DNA of 64,000 bases from an uncultured Schlesneria sp. (GCA_903858935.1 CAIOKO010000064.1:28794-92793); one strand, 5' to 3'; shown: positions 18,552 through 28,798, counted from the stretch's first letter. Program-made: numbers and translations. Notes: a model not told the origin generated them from the sequence alone.

Positions 18552-20092
18552 TGAACCCCTTCCGTCGAAGGCAGTTGGCTTTCCGTCTTGTCTAATACCA
18601 GATTCAGTCGGCGACTAGTCGGCTGAACGTCAGCCTTCAACAGGATGACTGAGGCTTCGCGGCTGGAGAGTTCAGCAGGGAGCGTCCAGCTCAACTCGGC
18701 TCCTTCCACCAGCCCGAGATCACTCCAATCTTCCGTATCGTAGCGTTCAACGGGATCGTAGGTGGAAAGCCAAAGACGAGCCGACTTCAGCCCAGCACCG
18801 CTCAGACGAATCCTGCTTAGCGTTACGGGCTGCTCCAAAGCAACGAGCACCGTCGGGGTGTCGAGTGGCATCGTTGGTAGCAACTCATCCGTATCTGGAT
18901 ACGTAAATTCAAACATTCCGGCATCGGATTGTGGCTTTAAATCCAGATTAAAAGGCAACCAGTCATTGATTCGGACATCGGCGGAAGTCGATGACTTGAG
19001 CCCGAGAAGCTGCGGGTAATCTTGTTCCAATCGATCGACGGTTTGCCGTGCGAGAAACGCGGTGGCACGGGGTCCCGGATGACCGTCGGCCGGATTGATG
19101 CCCCAGATCAAGGCGTTCGGTCCGGTGGTTTCCGTCTGTGGAAATCGCTGAATGAACGCGGGAAGATTGTCGAGAATCGGAATCCCCGCATCGCGCCAGA
19201 GCGGCAGAACTCTGTCATAAGAGAACGCAATTCGCTCGGCGATGGGAGCCTCAGGCAACGTGATCATCAATCCCGGAATTTGAACTTCATTGAGAAAGAT
19301 GCTGACATTTTTGACGGTTTGGCGATAGAGAGTGAAGTTTTCACCGTCGTGAATTCGACGCAGCCAATCCGAATATTCATAACCAAATTCAGCCCCGAGA
19401 TAGCTTTTTGCCAGCTTGTCGTTTCTTCGGGCATTGAACAAATCGAGCAATCGAGGTGTCACTTGCCGAAGCAGTGTTTGAACGCGTCCGGGAATCGGGC
19501 TGGCAAGTTGGCTTGTGTTTATCTGTTTTACAATTCGCTCGTCTGGATCGTTAGTAACAAACCCCCACAAGATCAGATCCGGTCGAAATTGCGGAACAAC
19601 CTTTCGTGCCAAGTCCAACTCTTCATGCGTCGACATGCCGGAACGCCCTGCTGCAATGACTTCGACATCGTTGTAACCTCGGCGTTGTAGTTCGATGGCA
19701 AGCTGACGCCACCACATGTGATTCAACGTCAAATAGGGTGCGCCCCAGACGTACGAGTCACCCATCACGAGAATTCGACGCTTCTTGATTCGTTCTTGAG
19801 TGACCTCGTGACCAACCCATGCACGCACATCGGGTGCGTTCGGTGTCGTCAATTTGGGCAAGAGTACTGCGCGTGATTTACGATTGAGGTTCAAGTCGAT
19901 CACTCGGTTATGACGCTTCCATCCATCGGAAGCAACAAGACCTCGACGTTCTAATCCGGCGAGGATCCAGTGATCGAACAACACAGCGAATGCGGCGACA
20001 ACGACCAACGAAACGACTGCAGAACGAACGGAAGTCCACGGGCAGATTCGCCATGTCTTTCGTCGCCATCGGATGTTAGCCAAAGCCCGCAT
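18548..20092 (-). CDS. Membrane-anchored SGNH/GDSL-type hydrolase
   Basis: 514 residues. One membrane segment lies at about 22-42, with a short cytoplasmic N-terminus rich in Arg. The SGNH catalytic blocks are visible: GDSYVWG (111-117, block I Ser), GRSGMST near 149 (block II Gly), TND at 180-182 (block III Asn) and NPADGHPG near 335-342 (block V Asp/His). A C-terminal beta-rich region of about 150 residues follows. The active site therefore probably faces the periplasm, where it could remove or add acyl groups on a glycan. It is the first gene of the operon with the carbamoyltransferase and SxtJ::DUF5989 genes. The specific substrate cannot be read from the sequence. Confidence 0.85.
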   Translation of the reverse strand: MRALANIRWRRKTWRICPWTSVRSAVVSLVVVAAFAVLFDHWILAGLERRGLVASDGWKRHNRVIDLNLNRKSRAVLLPKLTTPNAPDVRAWVGHEVTQERIKKRRILVMGDSYVWGAPYLTLNHMWWRQLAIELQRRGYNDVEVIAAGRSGMSTHEELDLARKVVPQFRPDLILWGFVTNDPDERIVKQINTSQLASPIPGRVQTLLRQVTPRLLDLFNARRNDKLAKSYLGAEFGYEYSDWLRRIHDGENFTLYRQTVKNVSIFLNEVQIPGLMITLPEAPIAERIAFSYDRVLPLWRDAGIPILDNLPAFIQRFPQTETTGPNALIWGINPADGHPGPRATAFLARQTVDRLEQDYPQLLGLKSSTSADVRINDWLPFNLDLKPQSDAGMFEFTYPDTDELLPTMPLDTPTVLVALEQPVTLSRIRLSGAGLKSARLWLSTYDPVERYDTEDWSDLGLVEGAELSWTLPAELSSREASVILLKADVQPTSRRLNLVLDKTESQLPSTEGVQ

Positions 20093-20303
20093 GAGCGAAC
20101 CGCACCCTGCAAAAAAAAGGGAAAAATCAATTGTCTTGCGAGGATAGTGACTTGGAATCGCTGACGGAAGCCACTGAATCAGAAGACCGAAACGGACTTA
20201 AGAGACACAAGTATCCTTGCAGAAAAATGTCCGGTCGAGTGAGATCGTCTACTTCTTCGTATCGAACGAGTCTCGACGTTGCCTCTTAATGAAGGAACAG
20301 ACG

Positions 20304-21116
20304 ATGTCCGCGTTTATCTATTGCCTGAACGCCAGCACAATTCGACCGACACCGATTCTCGACAAGATTCGGATTGCCGGTGAGACGGGATACTCGGCCA
20401 TCGAACTTTGGCACGATGAGATTGAGGCGTATGTTGCTGCGGGCGGAAAGCTGATGGACATACGCAAGGCGCTGGACGATCAACGGCTTCAGCTCCCAAC
20501 GACGATCTACCTGCGTGGGTGGTGCGACACAACCGGGGCCGAACATGCCGCGGGACTCGACGAATGTAAGAAGCGACTGGAAGACGCCGCGAAACTCGGG
20601 GCGATCTATTCGATCGCCAGCCCGGCGGGAGGGAAAGTCGATGTGGCCCTGGCGGCTCGGAATTATGCCGAACTGCTGAATCTGGGTCTGTCGTTCGGTG
20701 TTAAGCCCGCGATGGAATACCTGGGTTTCGTTGAACAGATTAACACGATCGAGTCGGCACTTGAAATCATGAACCTTTCCAAACATCCAGAAGCGACGAT
20801 CGTCGTTGACCCGTTCCACAACTTCCGAGGTGGTGGCCCGTTCTCATCTCTCAGCCTGCTGCGTGGCGACCAGATTGCCATCAGCCACTTCAACGATTCT
20901 CCTGCGTCACCGCCGCGTGAACAGCAGCATGATCACAGCCGCGTTTTGCCAGGACAGGGTCATTGTGATCTGAAGCAGTGGCTGGGACTGCTCAAGCAAG
21001 CAGGGTACAAGCGATGGTTGTCACTGGAGTTATTCCGGGAAGACCTGTGGGCACGCGATCCGAAGGAAGTGGCTCGGATCGGACTTGAATCGATGAAGGC
21101 TGTGGCCGAAGCTTGA
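20304..21116 (+). CDS. Sugar phosphate isomerase/epimerase-like TIM-barrel protein
   Basis: 270 residues from the ATG at 20304, which has a GAAGGA ribosome-binding site about 7-8 bases upstream; the ATG at 20289 and a TTG at 20217 give longer but less likely starts. The AP-endonuclease-2/xylose-isomerase-like barrel pattern is clear: FIYCLNASTIR, GYSAIELWHDEIEAYV, a metal-ligand segment VVDPFHNFRGGG, ISHFNDSP and a final KRWLSLELFREDLWARDP. The expected divalent metal ligands are Glu and His/Asp residues in these segments. The substrate is unknown (hydroxypyruvate isomerase- or inosose dehydratase-like). The gene is monocistronic, with a family-A palindrome 19 bases after its stop. Confidence 0.85.
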   Translation: MSAFIYCLNASTIRPTPILDKIRIAGETGYSAIELWHDEIEAYVAAGGKLMDIRKALDDQRLQLPTTIYLRGWCDTTGAEHAAGLDECKKRLEDAAKLGAIYSIASPAGGKVDVALAARNYAELLNLGLSFGVKPAMEYLGFVEQINTIESALEIMNLSKHPEATIVVDPFHNFRGGGPFSSLSLLRGDQIAISHFNDSPASPPREQQHDHSRVLPGQGHCDLKQWLGLLKQAGYKRWLSLELFREDLWARDPKEVARIGLESMKAVAEA

Positions 21117-21134
21117 ACGAGTCTGTTACTGAAT

Positions 21135-21233
21135 GTTCCGCTGTATGACCGCTTTCGGTCATACAGTGCTCTTTTCAATCGAGGTTTAGAAGTAAAAGTC
21201 GCTGCGTCGGAGAAGACTCCGATACAGTGGTAC
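21135..21233. repeat. Palindromic element, family A, copy 2
   Basis: 99 bases. The ends are GTTCCGCTGTAT and ATACAGTGGTAC (12-base terminal inverted repeat with two mismatches). The internal hairpin is CACTGTATGACC-like on the left (first base pairs altered) with GGTCATACAGTG on the right, so the stem sequence differs from copies 1 and 3 but still pairs. The right part carries AAAAGTCGCTGC and GACTCCGAT. It sits between two convergent genes, 19 bases after one stop and 18 bases from the other. Confidence 0.8.
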
Positions 21234-21250
21234 GTTGATGGATATCAGTT

Positions 21251-21670
21251 TCAATTCGTTTCGACGGACTTCCTGATCCCTGGCCAGTGTGGTGGCGCGA
21301 CAAGGAACGAGATCAGCACGAGCAGGCCAAACAACGTATGGGCCATAGTGAAGACCCATTTGGGCGCGTCGTAGAACATCACGTTATGGACGAGATTGGC
21401 CATGAAACTGCCTGAATAAGTTTCTTGCCGGGCAAGCACGCGAAGTTGATGTTCCCATTCTGTCAAAGGACAGCTGATGCCTGCCCAGGCCTCGGCAACG
21501 ACGATTGCGATCATCAACAGATGCCCGCATCGCCACCAGAAGTTTCGTGCCCATTGATGTCGGTAAATAATTCCAACCCAGATTGCCGGGAGCCCCAAAA
21601 CCACCGTCAGGAAGTAAACCAGGTGGATGAGCATCACTGCGTCGGCGGCGAGTCGATAGAAGAGCGTCAT
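21251..21670 (-). CDS. DUF2784 family membrane protein
   Basis: 139 residues with three or four membrane segments: residues about 8-30 (AVMLIHLVYFLTVVLGLPAIW), 48-66 and 108-128. The conserved family signature CPLTEWEHQLR lies in the middle, with a WAG before it. DUF2784 proteins are small inner-membrane proteins of unknown function. No ribosome-binding site is obvious before the ATG at 21670. It appears to be a single gene, convergent with the sugar isomerase-like gene. Confidence 0.88.
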   Translation of the reverse strand: MTLFYRLAADAVMLIHLVYFLTVVLGLPAIWVGIIYRHQWARNFWWRCGHLLMIAIVVAEAWAGISCPLTEWEHQLRVLARQETYSGSFMANLVHNVMFYDAPKWVFTMAHTLFGLLVLISFLVAPPHWPGIRKSVETN

Positions 21671-21740
21671 GTGATGAACTGCGGTAATTGTTTCAGATTG
21701 TTCCTGGCGGTCCTCGCGACTTTTTGGTTTTCAAGAGGTA

Positions 21741-21778
21741 GTCGGGCGTTCAAATTTCAAATTTGAACACCCGACCCC
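21741..21778. repeat. Short palindrome, GTCGGGCGTTCAAATTT family
   Basis: A near-perfect palindrome: TCGGGCGTTCAAATTT meets AAATTTGAACACCCGA with one central base, followed by CCCC. This looks like the minimal, loop-less form of the longer elements at 33633-33730 and 38257-38351. It lies 27 bases beyond the stop of the minus-strand gene ending at 21805. Confidence 0.85.
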
Positions 21779-21804
21779 AGTTTCAACGCACGCGACCCCG
21801 GAAT

Positions 21805-22449
21805 TCAACGTGTTTCCTTGTTTGAACTGGGGCCAAACAGTTTTGTCACGCAATCTGCAATAATCTTGTTCTCGCCTTCGGCTTTCTCCTTTTGAAGTGC
21901 CTTCCATAACTCGGCACCGCGATCAACAGTCGTCTTCAGTTTGACTGGCAGTCGATCGTGATCAATCGGAGTCACTTTCGTTTTGCGTCTTTCGGCTTCG
22001 AGTGCGGTGGGGATATCCTTGATGCGACAAACCGACACGAAATCAACCAGGCCCACGAGAAGCGGGTTCACTCTTCCCGCGATCAACGATCGGGCATCGT
22101 CTTGAAAACCGATCAGGGGTTTACCGAGCGTCCAGGCGATGGCCGCTTCCGAAACAGCCCCTTCATCAGGAACTCGACCATTCAAATTCCAGACCATGGC
22201 ATCGCAAGCAATCGCCAATTGATAGACATCCAGAGCGAAGATCGCTTCATGCAAAAACGAACCGGCAATTTCAGGGGCCCAGCCTTGTTCGATCAGGGCT
22301 TCACGTACGAGACGAAATTCCATTCCGTCCCGATGTGGTAGAAACACCGAATGACCCTGGCTCACCAGAACTTCGGCGATGGCAGTCATTTCATCACGTT
22401 CTGACTGATTAAACAGAGGTCCGGCGCAGTACACGCAAAGGGAATCCAT
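21805..22449 (-). CDS. Nucleoside 2-deoxyribosyltransferase-like protein
   Basis: 214 residues. The N-terminal Rossmann-like half matches the family: VYCAGPLFNQSERDEM, VFLPHRDGME, a conserved IFALDVYQLAIACDAMVWNLNG with the Asp typical of the family, and DEGAVSEAAIAWTLGKPLIGF holding the probable catalytic Glu. The C-terminal 65 residues are charged and not part of the core. The enzymes exchange bases on 2'-deoxyribonucleosides, but many family members have unknown substrates. It is a single gene on the minus strand. Confidence 0.82.
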   Translation of the reverse strand: MDSLCVYCAGPLFNQSERDEMTAIAEVLVSQGHSVFLPHRDGMEFRLVREALIEQGWAPEIAGSFLHEAIFALDVYQLAIACDAMVWNLNGRVPDEGAVSEAAIAWTLGKPLIGFQDDARSLIAGRVNPLLVGLVDFVSVCRIKDIPTALEAERRKTKVTPIDHDRLPVKLKTTVDRGAELWKALQKEKAEGENKIIADCVTKLFGPSSNKETR

Positions 22450-22677
22450 GCGATCGATATTCCGTGAAAGAGAAGTCCGTGCCCATCAGATCAAAGCGCG
22501 CGGTCGAAATTCTATCGTCTTAACCGCCAATCACACAGACGTCGGCAATAAATGTTTGGTTATTTCGTGTGCCGTAAACGAGACTCTTTTTGTCCACTAT
22601 CCCATACAATCGAAGAGAATATTAATTAGGCAACAAGAAGAACACTCATTGGCATCCATCTTCATTAATCCGAAGAA

Positions 22678-23715
22678 TCAATCGGTGGAGATCGTCGTTT
22701 TTGGCTTTGCCACGAACAAAACGGCTGCGGTGACGAGTTCTGTCACGAACCAGACAACACGCAATAGACCTGCTGCGATCAGTGCCGTTGAGGGCCCAAT
22801 CTCGGGATGATCTTTGAGCGCCTCGATCAAAATTCCCTCACGGACCCCGAATCCGCCCGGTGCAATCAGGACTACAAAGCCGCCCACCAGCGAAAGCGAT
22901 GACGACGCCAGCCAAACAGGAAAAAGAGTCATTTTAAATGGCGCGTCTGATAACGACTGCAGGACGAACCCAAGGCTGAAGGCATGACAGATCCAGCCGA
23001 TCGTCATCACGACAATCCCTTGAGAAATCAGCCCCGCAGAAATGGAAGGGGGGGTGTCACCGATTGACTTTTGGCCGGGAACGACCTTGCGTCCTAATTT
23101 CGTAAATAACCACGAACTGAACGGGGTCGTAGCGAACGTGGCGACAACAATGGTTAAGGGCCAAAGCAGAGGCTGCTCGTGCAACCAACTCCTTTGTAAT
23201 GGTAACCACTTCGAAAAAGCTGGACCCAATGCTGATGGGGCCAGAGCCAGACCCAGCATCGCTCCCGTCGCCATGAACACAAGCGATTCGTACGCTGCGG
23301 TTACTCCCGCTAGTACCGGATTGACGTTGGCGCTTTTCGTCAGTGCACCTCGAATAATCAGTACCATCGCCTTCCCGGGTACGTATTTGCCAATTTGCCC
23401 GATGTGATAAGCTCTGATGGCCGTCCACCAATCCAGAGGTTGCTGCAGGCGACGCAATGTGGCTCGCCAAAACCAAATAGAGGGAAACCATCCGATCAGG
23501 TACGACAAGGCTGCAGGTATCAGCCACCAGGCATTAATCTGAATCGTTTTTGGCGGCGTCAATTTCCAAAGTTGAAATGCCCGTCGTCCGATAAATGCGA
23601 GCACAATCACAAATAAAATCATCTTCACCACCGGCCAGTACGACGTCTTTCGAACGTTTGGAACAACCGGTTCATCACCACTTCCAGAATTGTTGATGGA
23701 GTCAATTTGTGACAT
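22678..23715 (-). CDS. Lysylphosphatidylglycerol synthase-like (UPF0104) membrane protein
   Basis: About 345 residues from the ATG at 23715, which overlaps the end of waaA; a TTG 15 bases upstream is less likely. About eight hydrophobic segments are visible. The family pattern YHIGQIGKYVPGKAMVLIIRG is present near residue 110, together with APGGFGVREGILIEAL near the C-terminus. This is the membrane domain seen in MprF flippases and in AglD-type proteins, without a catalytic synthase domain. It is transcribed after waaA with overlapping reading frames, so a role in moving or processing a lipid-linked envelope component is plausible. That is inference. Confidence 0.85.
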   Translation of the reverse strand: MSQIDSINNSGSGDEPVVPNVRKTSYWPVVKMILFVIVLAFIGRRAFQLWKLTPPKTIQINAWWLIPAALSYLIGWFPSIWFWRATLRRLQQPLDWWTAIRAYHIGQIGKYVPGKAMVLIIRGALTKSANVNPVLAGVTAAYESLVFMATGAMLGLALAPSALGPAFSKWLPLQRSWLHEQPLLWPLTIVVATFATTPFSSWLFTKLGRKVVPGQKSIGDTPPSISAGLISQGIVVMTIGWICHAFSLGFVLQSLSDAPFKMTLFPVWLASSSLSLVGGFVVLIAPGGFGVREGILIEALKDHPEIGPSTALIAAGLLRVVWFVTELVTAAVLFVAKPKTTISTD

Positions 23716-25024
23716 GGGCGACCTTTGCAATCAGATCGACAGTCCGGACCGTGGCACCACGTTGTGCGGCAACGAAGGCACGAGCCGAGTGGCCCATCCG
23801 GCTCGCTTCATCGGGATGACACAATAACTGGCGAATGGTCTGGCGAAGTTCATCAGGACCAGTAACGACTTTGGCGGCGTCTTGGGATAACAAGGCTTCT
23901 ACGACGTCTTTGAAATTCCAGGTATTTGGTCCAAACAGAACTGCCGCTCCATATCCCGCCGGTTCGATCATGTTCTGCCCACCTCGGTTTGTCAGGCTTC
24001 CTCCGACAAACGCGATGTCCGCCAATCCCCAACAGGCAGCCAATTCCCCGAGCGTGTCCAATAAGCCGACGTGATTTCCGTGAGCGAGACTGTTCGATTC
24101 TATCGATGAATTCCCGTTATCGGGGACTGCACTGCGGCGAATCAGGCGGCACCCACGCTCTTGAATCAAATTCGCGACTTCGTCGAAGCGCTCTTTGTGT
24201 CGAGGAACGATGATCAATCGAAGTCGGGGGAATTCCTCTTTTAAAGCTAACCATGCGTCGATGGCATAAGCCTCTTCCGGGTCCTGGGTACTTCCCGCGA
24301 TAAACACGAGATCTGAGGGATCCAGATGGAAAAAACTTCTCAGTTCATGCGTTTTTGGGTTATTGCGGTCTGATTCCGATCGATCAAATTTGATGTTGCC
24401 GGTTACGATCACTCGCTCAGCCGGGGCGCCCAACCCGAGCAAACGATCTTGATAGGTTTCCGTCTGAACAGCAAGAATTTCAAAGCATGACAGCAAACGC
24501 TTCATCAGTGGTTTTAATCTCGAATAGCCGCGAAAGCTTTTCGCTCCCATTCGTCCATTAATCAGCATCAAGGGAATCGAGCGCCGATGTGCCGTAAGGA
24601 TCAGGTTTGGCCAAAGTTCCAATTCGACGAGCACGATCAGTCGGGGTCGAATCGCTGAAAGGGCGTTATTAATTGCCCAACTAAAATCCAGGGGGAAAAA
24701 CGAAACGGTATATCGCGGGTACTTTTCTCGTGCGACATCATAGCCTGTTTCGGTGGTGACGGTGATAAACAGTTCGGCCAACGGAAAGCGAGCCTCTGTA
24801 TCCTCCAGGACCTTCTGCAGCTGTATCACTTCACCGACGCTGACTGCATGAAACCACAAGCAAATCCGATCAGGGTGCTTCCGGGATAGCCGACCGGTCA
24901 GTTTCTCGTACCAGCCGCGCCGATATTTACCCTGCGTAATTCGGCGGTAGATCAGCACGGGTGCAATTGCCGCCAGCAGCAACAAGTACAGTCCGTTCAA
25001 AAGCCAGCCAAAAACCAGGAGCAT
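23702..25024 (-). CDS. waaA: 3-deoxy-D-manno-octulosonic acid transferase
   Basis: 440 residues from the ATG at 25024, preceded by AAGGGGAAGG; the TTG 27 bases upstream lies at the edge of a palindromic repeat. A membrane anchor at about 3-25 is followed by the GT30 N-domain with WFHAVSVGEVIQL, FITVTTETGYDVA and ELELWPNLI. The C-terminal GT-B domain carries GNIKFD, FIAGSTQDPEE, IIVPRHKERFDEV and LGELAACWGLADIAFVGGSL, ending with GGQNMIEPAGYG and FGPNTWNF. It adds Kdo to lipid A at the cytoplasmic face of the inner membrane, which implies a Gram-negative-type outer membrane. A flippase-like membrane protein overlaps its 3' end. Confidence 0.95.
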   Translation of the reverse strand: MLLVFGWLLNGLYLLLLAAIAPVLIYRRITQGKYRRGWYEKLTGRLSRKHPDRICLWFHAVSVGEVIQLQKVLEDTEARFPLAELFITVTTETGYDVAREKYPRYTVSFFPLDFSWAINNALSAIRPRLIVLVELELWPNLILTAHRRSIPLMLINGRMGAKSFRGYSRLKPLMKRLLSCFEILAVQTETYQDRLLGLGAPAERVIVTGNIKFDRSESDRNNPKTHELRSFFHLDPSDLVFIAGSTQDPEEAYAIDAWLALKEEFPRLRLIIVPRHKERFDEVANLIQERGCRLIRRSAVPDNGNSSIESNSLAHGNHVGLLDTLGELAACWGLADIAFVGGSLTNRGGQNMIEPAGYGAAVLFGPNTWNFKDVVEALLSQDAAKVVTGPDELRQTIRQLLCHPDEASRMGHSARAFVAAQRGATVRTVDLIAKVAHVTN

Positions 25025-25053
25025 CCTTCCCCTTTGCGGCAACGATGTCAAAC

Positions 25054-25131
25054 GGGAGGGCGAAGCTCCCGCCGAGCCGCTCGGTCACTCCGTAAACCGG
25101 CGTCGCGGTTCGGCAGGTGCTTCGCCCTCCC
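25054..25131. repeat. Inverted repeat element, GGGAGGGCGAAGC family, copy 1
   Basis: Outer arms GGGAGGGCGAAGC and GCTTCGCCCTCCC are perfect inverted repeats of 13 bases. The inner parts GCCGAGCCGC and GCGGTTCGGC also pair. The element begins 23 bases beyond the secA stop (25154, minus strand) and ends 30 bases before the waaA ATG. A diverged relative lies at 38411-38488. Confidence 0.8.
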
Positions 25132-25153
25132 AAACGTCAAATCGACATGACGC

Positions 25154-28100
25154 TCAAGTCGCGCCGTGGCACTTCTTATATTTCTTGCCGCTGCCACAAG
25201 GGCAGGGGTCGTTCCGGCCAACTTTATTTCCGTAGTTCCTGATTGGATCGATCGCTGGTGCAGTTGATCCATTCTGACTTGATCGGCTTCCGCCCCCCTG
25301 TTGTTCGAGGGCTGGATGATCATCAGGAATGTCGTCAACTGGTGACTCATGAACTTGTGAGGTAATTTGCCAGCGATCTGCGGTCGGCTCGGGGATTTCG
25401 ACAGCGATCCGGAAGATCATGCCGGTGACTTGCGACGCGATCCGGTCCCACATTTGTTCGAAGGCACGCATTCCTTCACGGCGATATTCGACCTTCGGGT
25501 CTTTTTGTGCGTAACCGACCAGTCCAATCCCTGACTTCAACTGATCCATGAAATACAGGTGATCTTTCCAGGCGGTATCGAGCGTTTCGAGGACTACAGA
25601 TCGTTCGGCATGGTGAATTTCGTAACGATATTTTCGTTCGAAGTCGTTCCTGAGATCACGTTCCAAAGTCGTTCGGTCCAACTCGGCTACCTTTTCTGGC
25701 GCCAGTTCCGTCCCGAATTCGTTATTAGCCCAATCGGCCAGCTCCTTTGCGGCAGCGGTATTGGTGACTCGATCGCCTGTCGCCGAGCCGACTTTTCGAA
25801 GAAGGTCTTTGCTGGATCGAGTCCCGAAGGTGGCATTCAGCAATTCTTCCAAACGCTTTGAAACTTGTTCACTGCGGGAAATAAACTGCGTACTTGTTTC
25901 CCGCAGCATCTGGGTCAAATCGGCCTTCGATTTAGACTCGACTTGCTCCGGTGTGAGCGACGTTTGAAAACGGCCGTTCGCCCACGTTGCCAATCCTTCA
26001 CGGTTGTAACGAGCCGTCCCGTTAAACTCTTGCATATAGTGAGAAAGACCGACCGAGACCGGGAACTCGATTTCTTTGCGGTGATACAGATCCGTGATTT
26101 CTTTTTGGATCAGCTCAGCAGCATCTTCCGGTGGCAAGCCTTCAAACTGACTTGCCTGCATCTCAATTCCGTACTGCTGATGCAGCCACTCGGCAAGTGA
26201 TTGTCGGCCCCACTTTTCATCGAGAAATACTTCCACCGGAGTAAAGTCGTAACGGCTGATTGACTCTAATGCTCGCTGGTAAAGGTAATCGTGCAGTTTT
26301 CCAGAATCATAGGAATCGGGGTCACCTTCGGTCAGAAAGCCTGCTTTACGAAGCTCTCGCTCGTTCGTGTTCAAACCGTAGTTGCTATTAACCCACTTTG
26401 AGAGAGCCTGCCAGTTCTGCTCGCGAGCATCGACCCCTTCCGGAATGTTGTCTTCAATCTGCTCGCGAATGCTTTCGTAAGCCTGGCGGTCCGCGCGATC
26501 CTTGAGATAGGCCTCAAGCTGATCGGGCGCCATATCGCGCACTTCTCGCAGCTTCAGTTCCAGACCGCATTGTTGTTTGACCCAGGCGGTGACAGTCTCC
26601 CAACGATAGTTCGGCTGCAGAAAGTATTCCGCCTTGAGCGTCAACTGTTTTTCGATCATGGCCAGAATCAGCGCCCGGCAATCTGCTCCCTCGAGCACCG
26701 ACTGGCGGTACGAATAAACGCGTTTTCGCTGTTCGTCCATTACTTCGTCGTATTCGAGCAGGTGCTTTCGCTGTTCGAAGAATCGTTCTTCGACTTTCTT
26801 CTGTGAACTTTCAATCTGACGCGTCACCAGCGTGCTTTCGATCCGCTCACCTTCCTGCATGCCGAGACGGGCCAGCCAGTCCTTCACCCATTCTCCACCA
26901 AACTTTCGCATCAAATCATCTTCGAGCGAAATGAAGAAGCGGCTGGATCCATTGTCACCCTGACGACCCGCACGACCACGCAACTGAAGGTCGATTCGGC
27001 GTGAGTCGTGACGTTCAGTCCCGAGAACGTGAAGACCACCCAGCTCGGCGACTTCGCGACCTTCGTCTTCCATCCCTTCACGCTGAGCAATCTTCTTCGT
27101 CAGATCGTTCCAGACCGACTTGGGAACATCCAGTCGAGTTGGATAGAGAGGCCGGCCGTCCTCGTTCTTCATCTGCTTGAGTTCGTCCCAGGCCAGATAT
27201 TCGGGATTGCCGCCGAGAATAATGTCGGTACCGCGACCTGCCATGTTGGTCGCAATCGTCACCGCATTTTTGCGACCCGCCTGAGCGATCGTTTCGGCTT
27301 CCCGTTCGGCATATTCGGGCTTGGCATTCAGCAGCTTGTGCTTGATGCCATTCTTGATCAGTTTGCTGCTGAGTTTTTCGGAATTCTCGATCGAGACCGT
27401 TCCGAGTAGAACCGGCCTGCCCGTAACATGGACTTCTTTGATTTCTTCAACGACCGCGTCCCACTTTTCACGTTCGGTCCGGTAAACGGCGTCAGGGTAT
27501 GTAATACGGGCGAGCGGGCGATTCGTGGGAACCGTAATCACGTCAAGGTTGTAGATTTTGACGAATTCAGCCGCTTCGGTCATGGCCGTACCGGTCATCC
27601 CGGACAGCTTTTTGTACAACTTGAAGAAGTTTTGCAGGGTGATCGTCGCGAGTGTCTGGGTCTCTTCCTTGATCCGCACTCCTTCTTTGGCCTCGACTGC
27701 CTGGTGAAGACCGTCACTCCATTGACGACCTTCCATCATGCGCCCGGTATGTTCGTCGACGATGATGATCTCGTCACCACGCACGATATAGTTCACATCC
27801 CGTTTATAGAGATGATGAGCTCGCAAGGCGTTATCCAGAAGGTGCGGCCATTCCATGTTGCCGGCCGTATAGAAGCTTTCGACACCGGCCAGTTCTTCGG
27901 CGTAACGCACCCCTGCTTCCGTCAGGTGACAGGTGTGTTCTTTTTCCTTTACTTCGAAGTGAAGGTCACGCTGCAACTGCCGGGCGATCTTTTCGGCTTT
28001 GGGATACTTTGTCACGTCGTCATGAGCCCGGCCCGAGATGATCAGCGGGGTACGAGCTTCGTCGATGAGGATGTTGTCGATTTCGTCGATAATCGCGTAG

Positions 28101-28798
28101 GTCAACTTTCCTTGCACCTGATCTTCGGCGAACATCTTCATGTTGTCGCGCAGGTAATCAAAGCCGAATTCATTATTCGTGCCATACGTGATATCGCAGG
28201 CATAGGCTGACTTGCGATCCGCCGTATCCATATTGGACTGGATCGCGCCGATCGTCAGGCCCAGACCCATGTGCAGCGGACCCATCCACTCCATATCGCG
28301 CTGAGCCAGATAGTCGTTGACCGTGATGACGTGGACTGACCCGGCAAGTGCATTCAGGAACGCCGGCAGAGAAGCGACCAGGGTCTTCCCTTCACCCGTT
28401 GCCATTTCCGCGATCATCCCCTGATGAAGGATGTATCCGCCGACCATCTGGACATCGTAATGACGCATCTTCAGGTAGCGTTTGCCCGCTTCGCGAACCG
28501 CGGCGAATGCTTCAGGAAGCAGCATGTCCAGTGTTTCGCCGTCGGCAAGTCGTCGACGCATTTTGGAGGTCGTTTCGCGCAGTTCTCCGTCACTCAATTT
28601 TTCGAGATCCGGTTCCAATCGATTGATTCGATCGAGAAACGAACCGGGAAGAATCACCGATTTCCCGCTCTTGTCGCGCGAAAAGCCAATGTTGCGAACT
28701 CGACGTTCGTTCGACGAACCGAAGATGTTCGTGATGAACCGTTCAGCTCCGCCCAGTACCAGGTTGAAGGCATCGCCGACTTTATCCAGAATTTCCAT
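25154..28798 (-). CDS. secA: Preprotein translocase ATPase SecA, extended form
   Basis: 1214 residues, against about 900 in E. coli. The motor is complete: MATGEGKT (132-139, Walker A), [15 protein letters not shown] (236-250), SGMTGTA (399-405), [10 protein letters not shown] (517-526) and [10 protein letters not shown] (606-615). The C-terminal zinc-binding SEC-C motif is [13 protein letters not shown] (1199-1211). The helical scaffold/wing region (about 720-1065) is enlarged by five repeats of a W...G-type module at about 733-764, 796-839, 865-898, 933-965 and 1017-1049, e.g. [18 protein letters not shown]. The usual TLWKEHL-like helix ([16 protein letters not shown]) resumes at about 1075. 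It drives protein export through SecYEG. It stands alone upstream of waaA. Confidence 0.97.
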   Translation of the reverse strand: MEILDKVGDAFNLVLGGAERFITNIFGSSNERRVRNIGFSRDKSGKSVILPGSFLDRINRLEPDLEKLSDGELRETTSKMRRRLADGETLDMLLPEAFAAVREAGKRYLKMRHYDVQMVGGYILHQGMIAEMATGEGKTLVASLPAFLNALAGSVHVITVNDYLAQRDMEWMGPLHMGLGLTIGAIQSNMDTADRKSAYACDITYGTNNEFGFDYLRDNMKMFAEDQVQGKLTYAIIDEIDNILIDEARTPLIISGRAHDDVTKYPKAEKIARQLQRDLHFEVKEKEHTCHLTEAGVRYAEELAGVESFYTAGNMEWPHLLDNALRAHHLYKRDVNYIVRGDEIIIVDEHTGRMMEGRQWSDGLHQAVEAKEGVRIKEETQTLATITLQNFFKLYKKLSGMTGTAMTEAAEFVKIYNLDVITVPTNRPLARITYPDAVYRTEREKWDAVVEEIKEVHVTGRPVLLGTVSIENSEKLSSKLIKNGIKHKLLNAKPEYAEREAETIAQAGRKNAVTIATNMAGRGTDIILGGNPEYLAWDELKQMKNEDGRPLYPTRLDVPKSVWNDLTKKIAQREGMEDEGREVAELGGLHVLGTERHDSRRIDLQLRGRAGRQGDNGSSRFFISLEDDLMRKFGGEWVKDWLARLGMQEGERIESTLVTRQIESSQKKVEERFFEQRKHLLEYDEVMDEQRKRVYSYRQSVLEGADCRALILAMIEKQLTLKAEYFLQPNYRWETVTAWVKQQCGLELKLREVRDMAPDQLEAYLKDRADRQAYESIREQIEDNIPEGVDAREQNWQALSKWVNSNYGLNTNERELRKAGFLTEGDPDSYDSGKLHDYLYQRALESISRYDFTPVEVFLDEKWGRQSLAEWLHQQYGIEMQASQFEGLPPEDAAELIQKEITDLYHRKEIEFPVSVGLSHYMQEFNGTARYNREGLATWANGRFQTSLTPEQVESKSKADLTQMLRETSTQFISRSEQVSKRLEELLNATFGTRSSKDLLRKVGSATGDRVTNTAAAKELADWANNEFGTELAPEKVAELDRTTLERDLRNDFERKYRYEIHHAERSVVLETLDTAWKDHLYFMDQLKSGIGLVGYAQKDPKVEYRREGMRAFEQMWDRIASQVTGMIFRIAVEIPEPTADRWQITSQVHESPVDDIPDDHPALEQQGGGSRSSQNGSTAPAIDPIRNYGNKVGRNDPCPCGSGKKYKKCHGAT

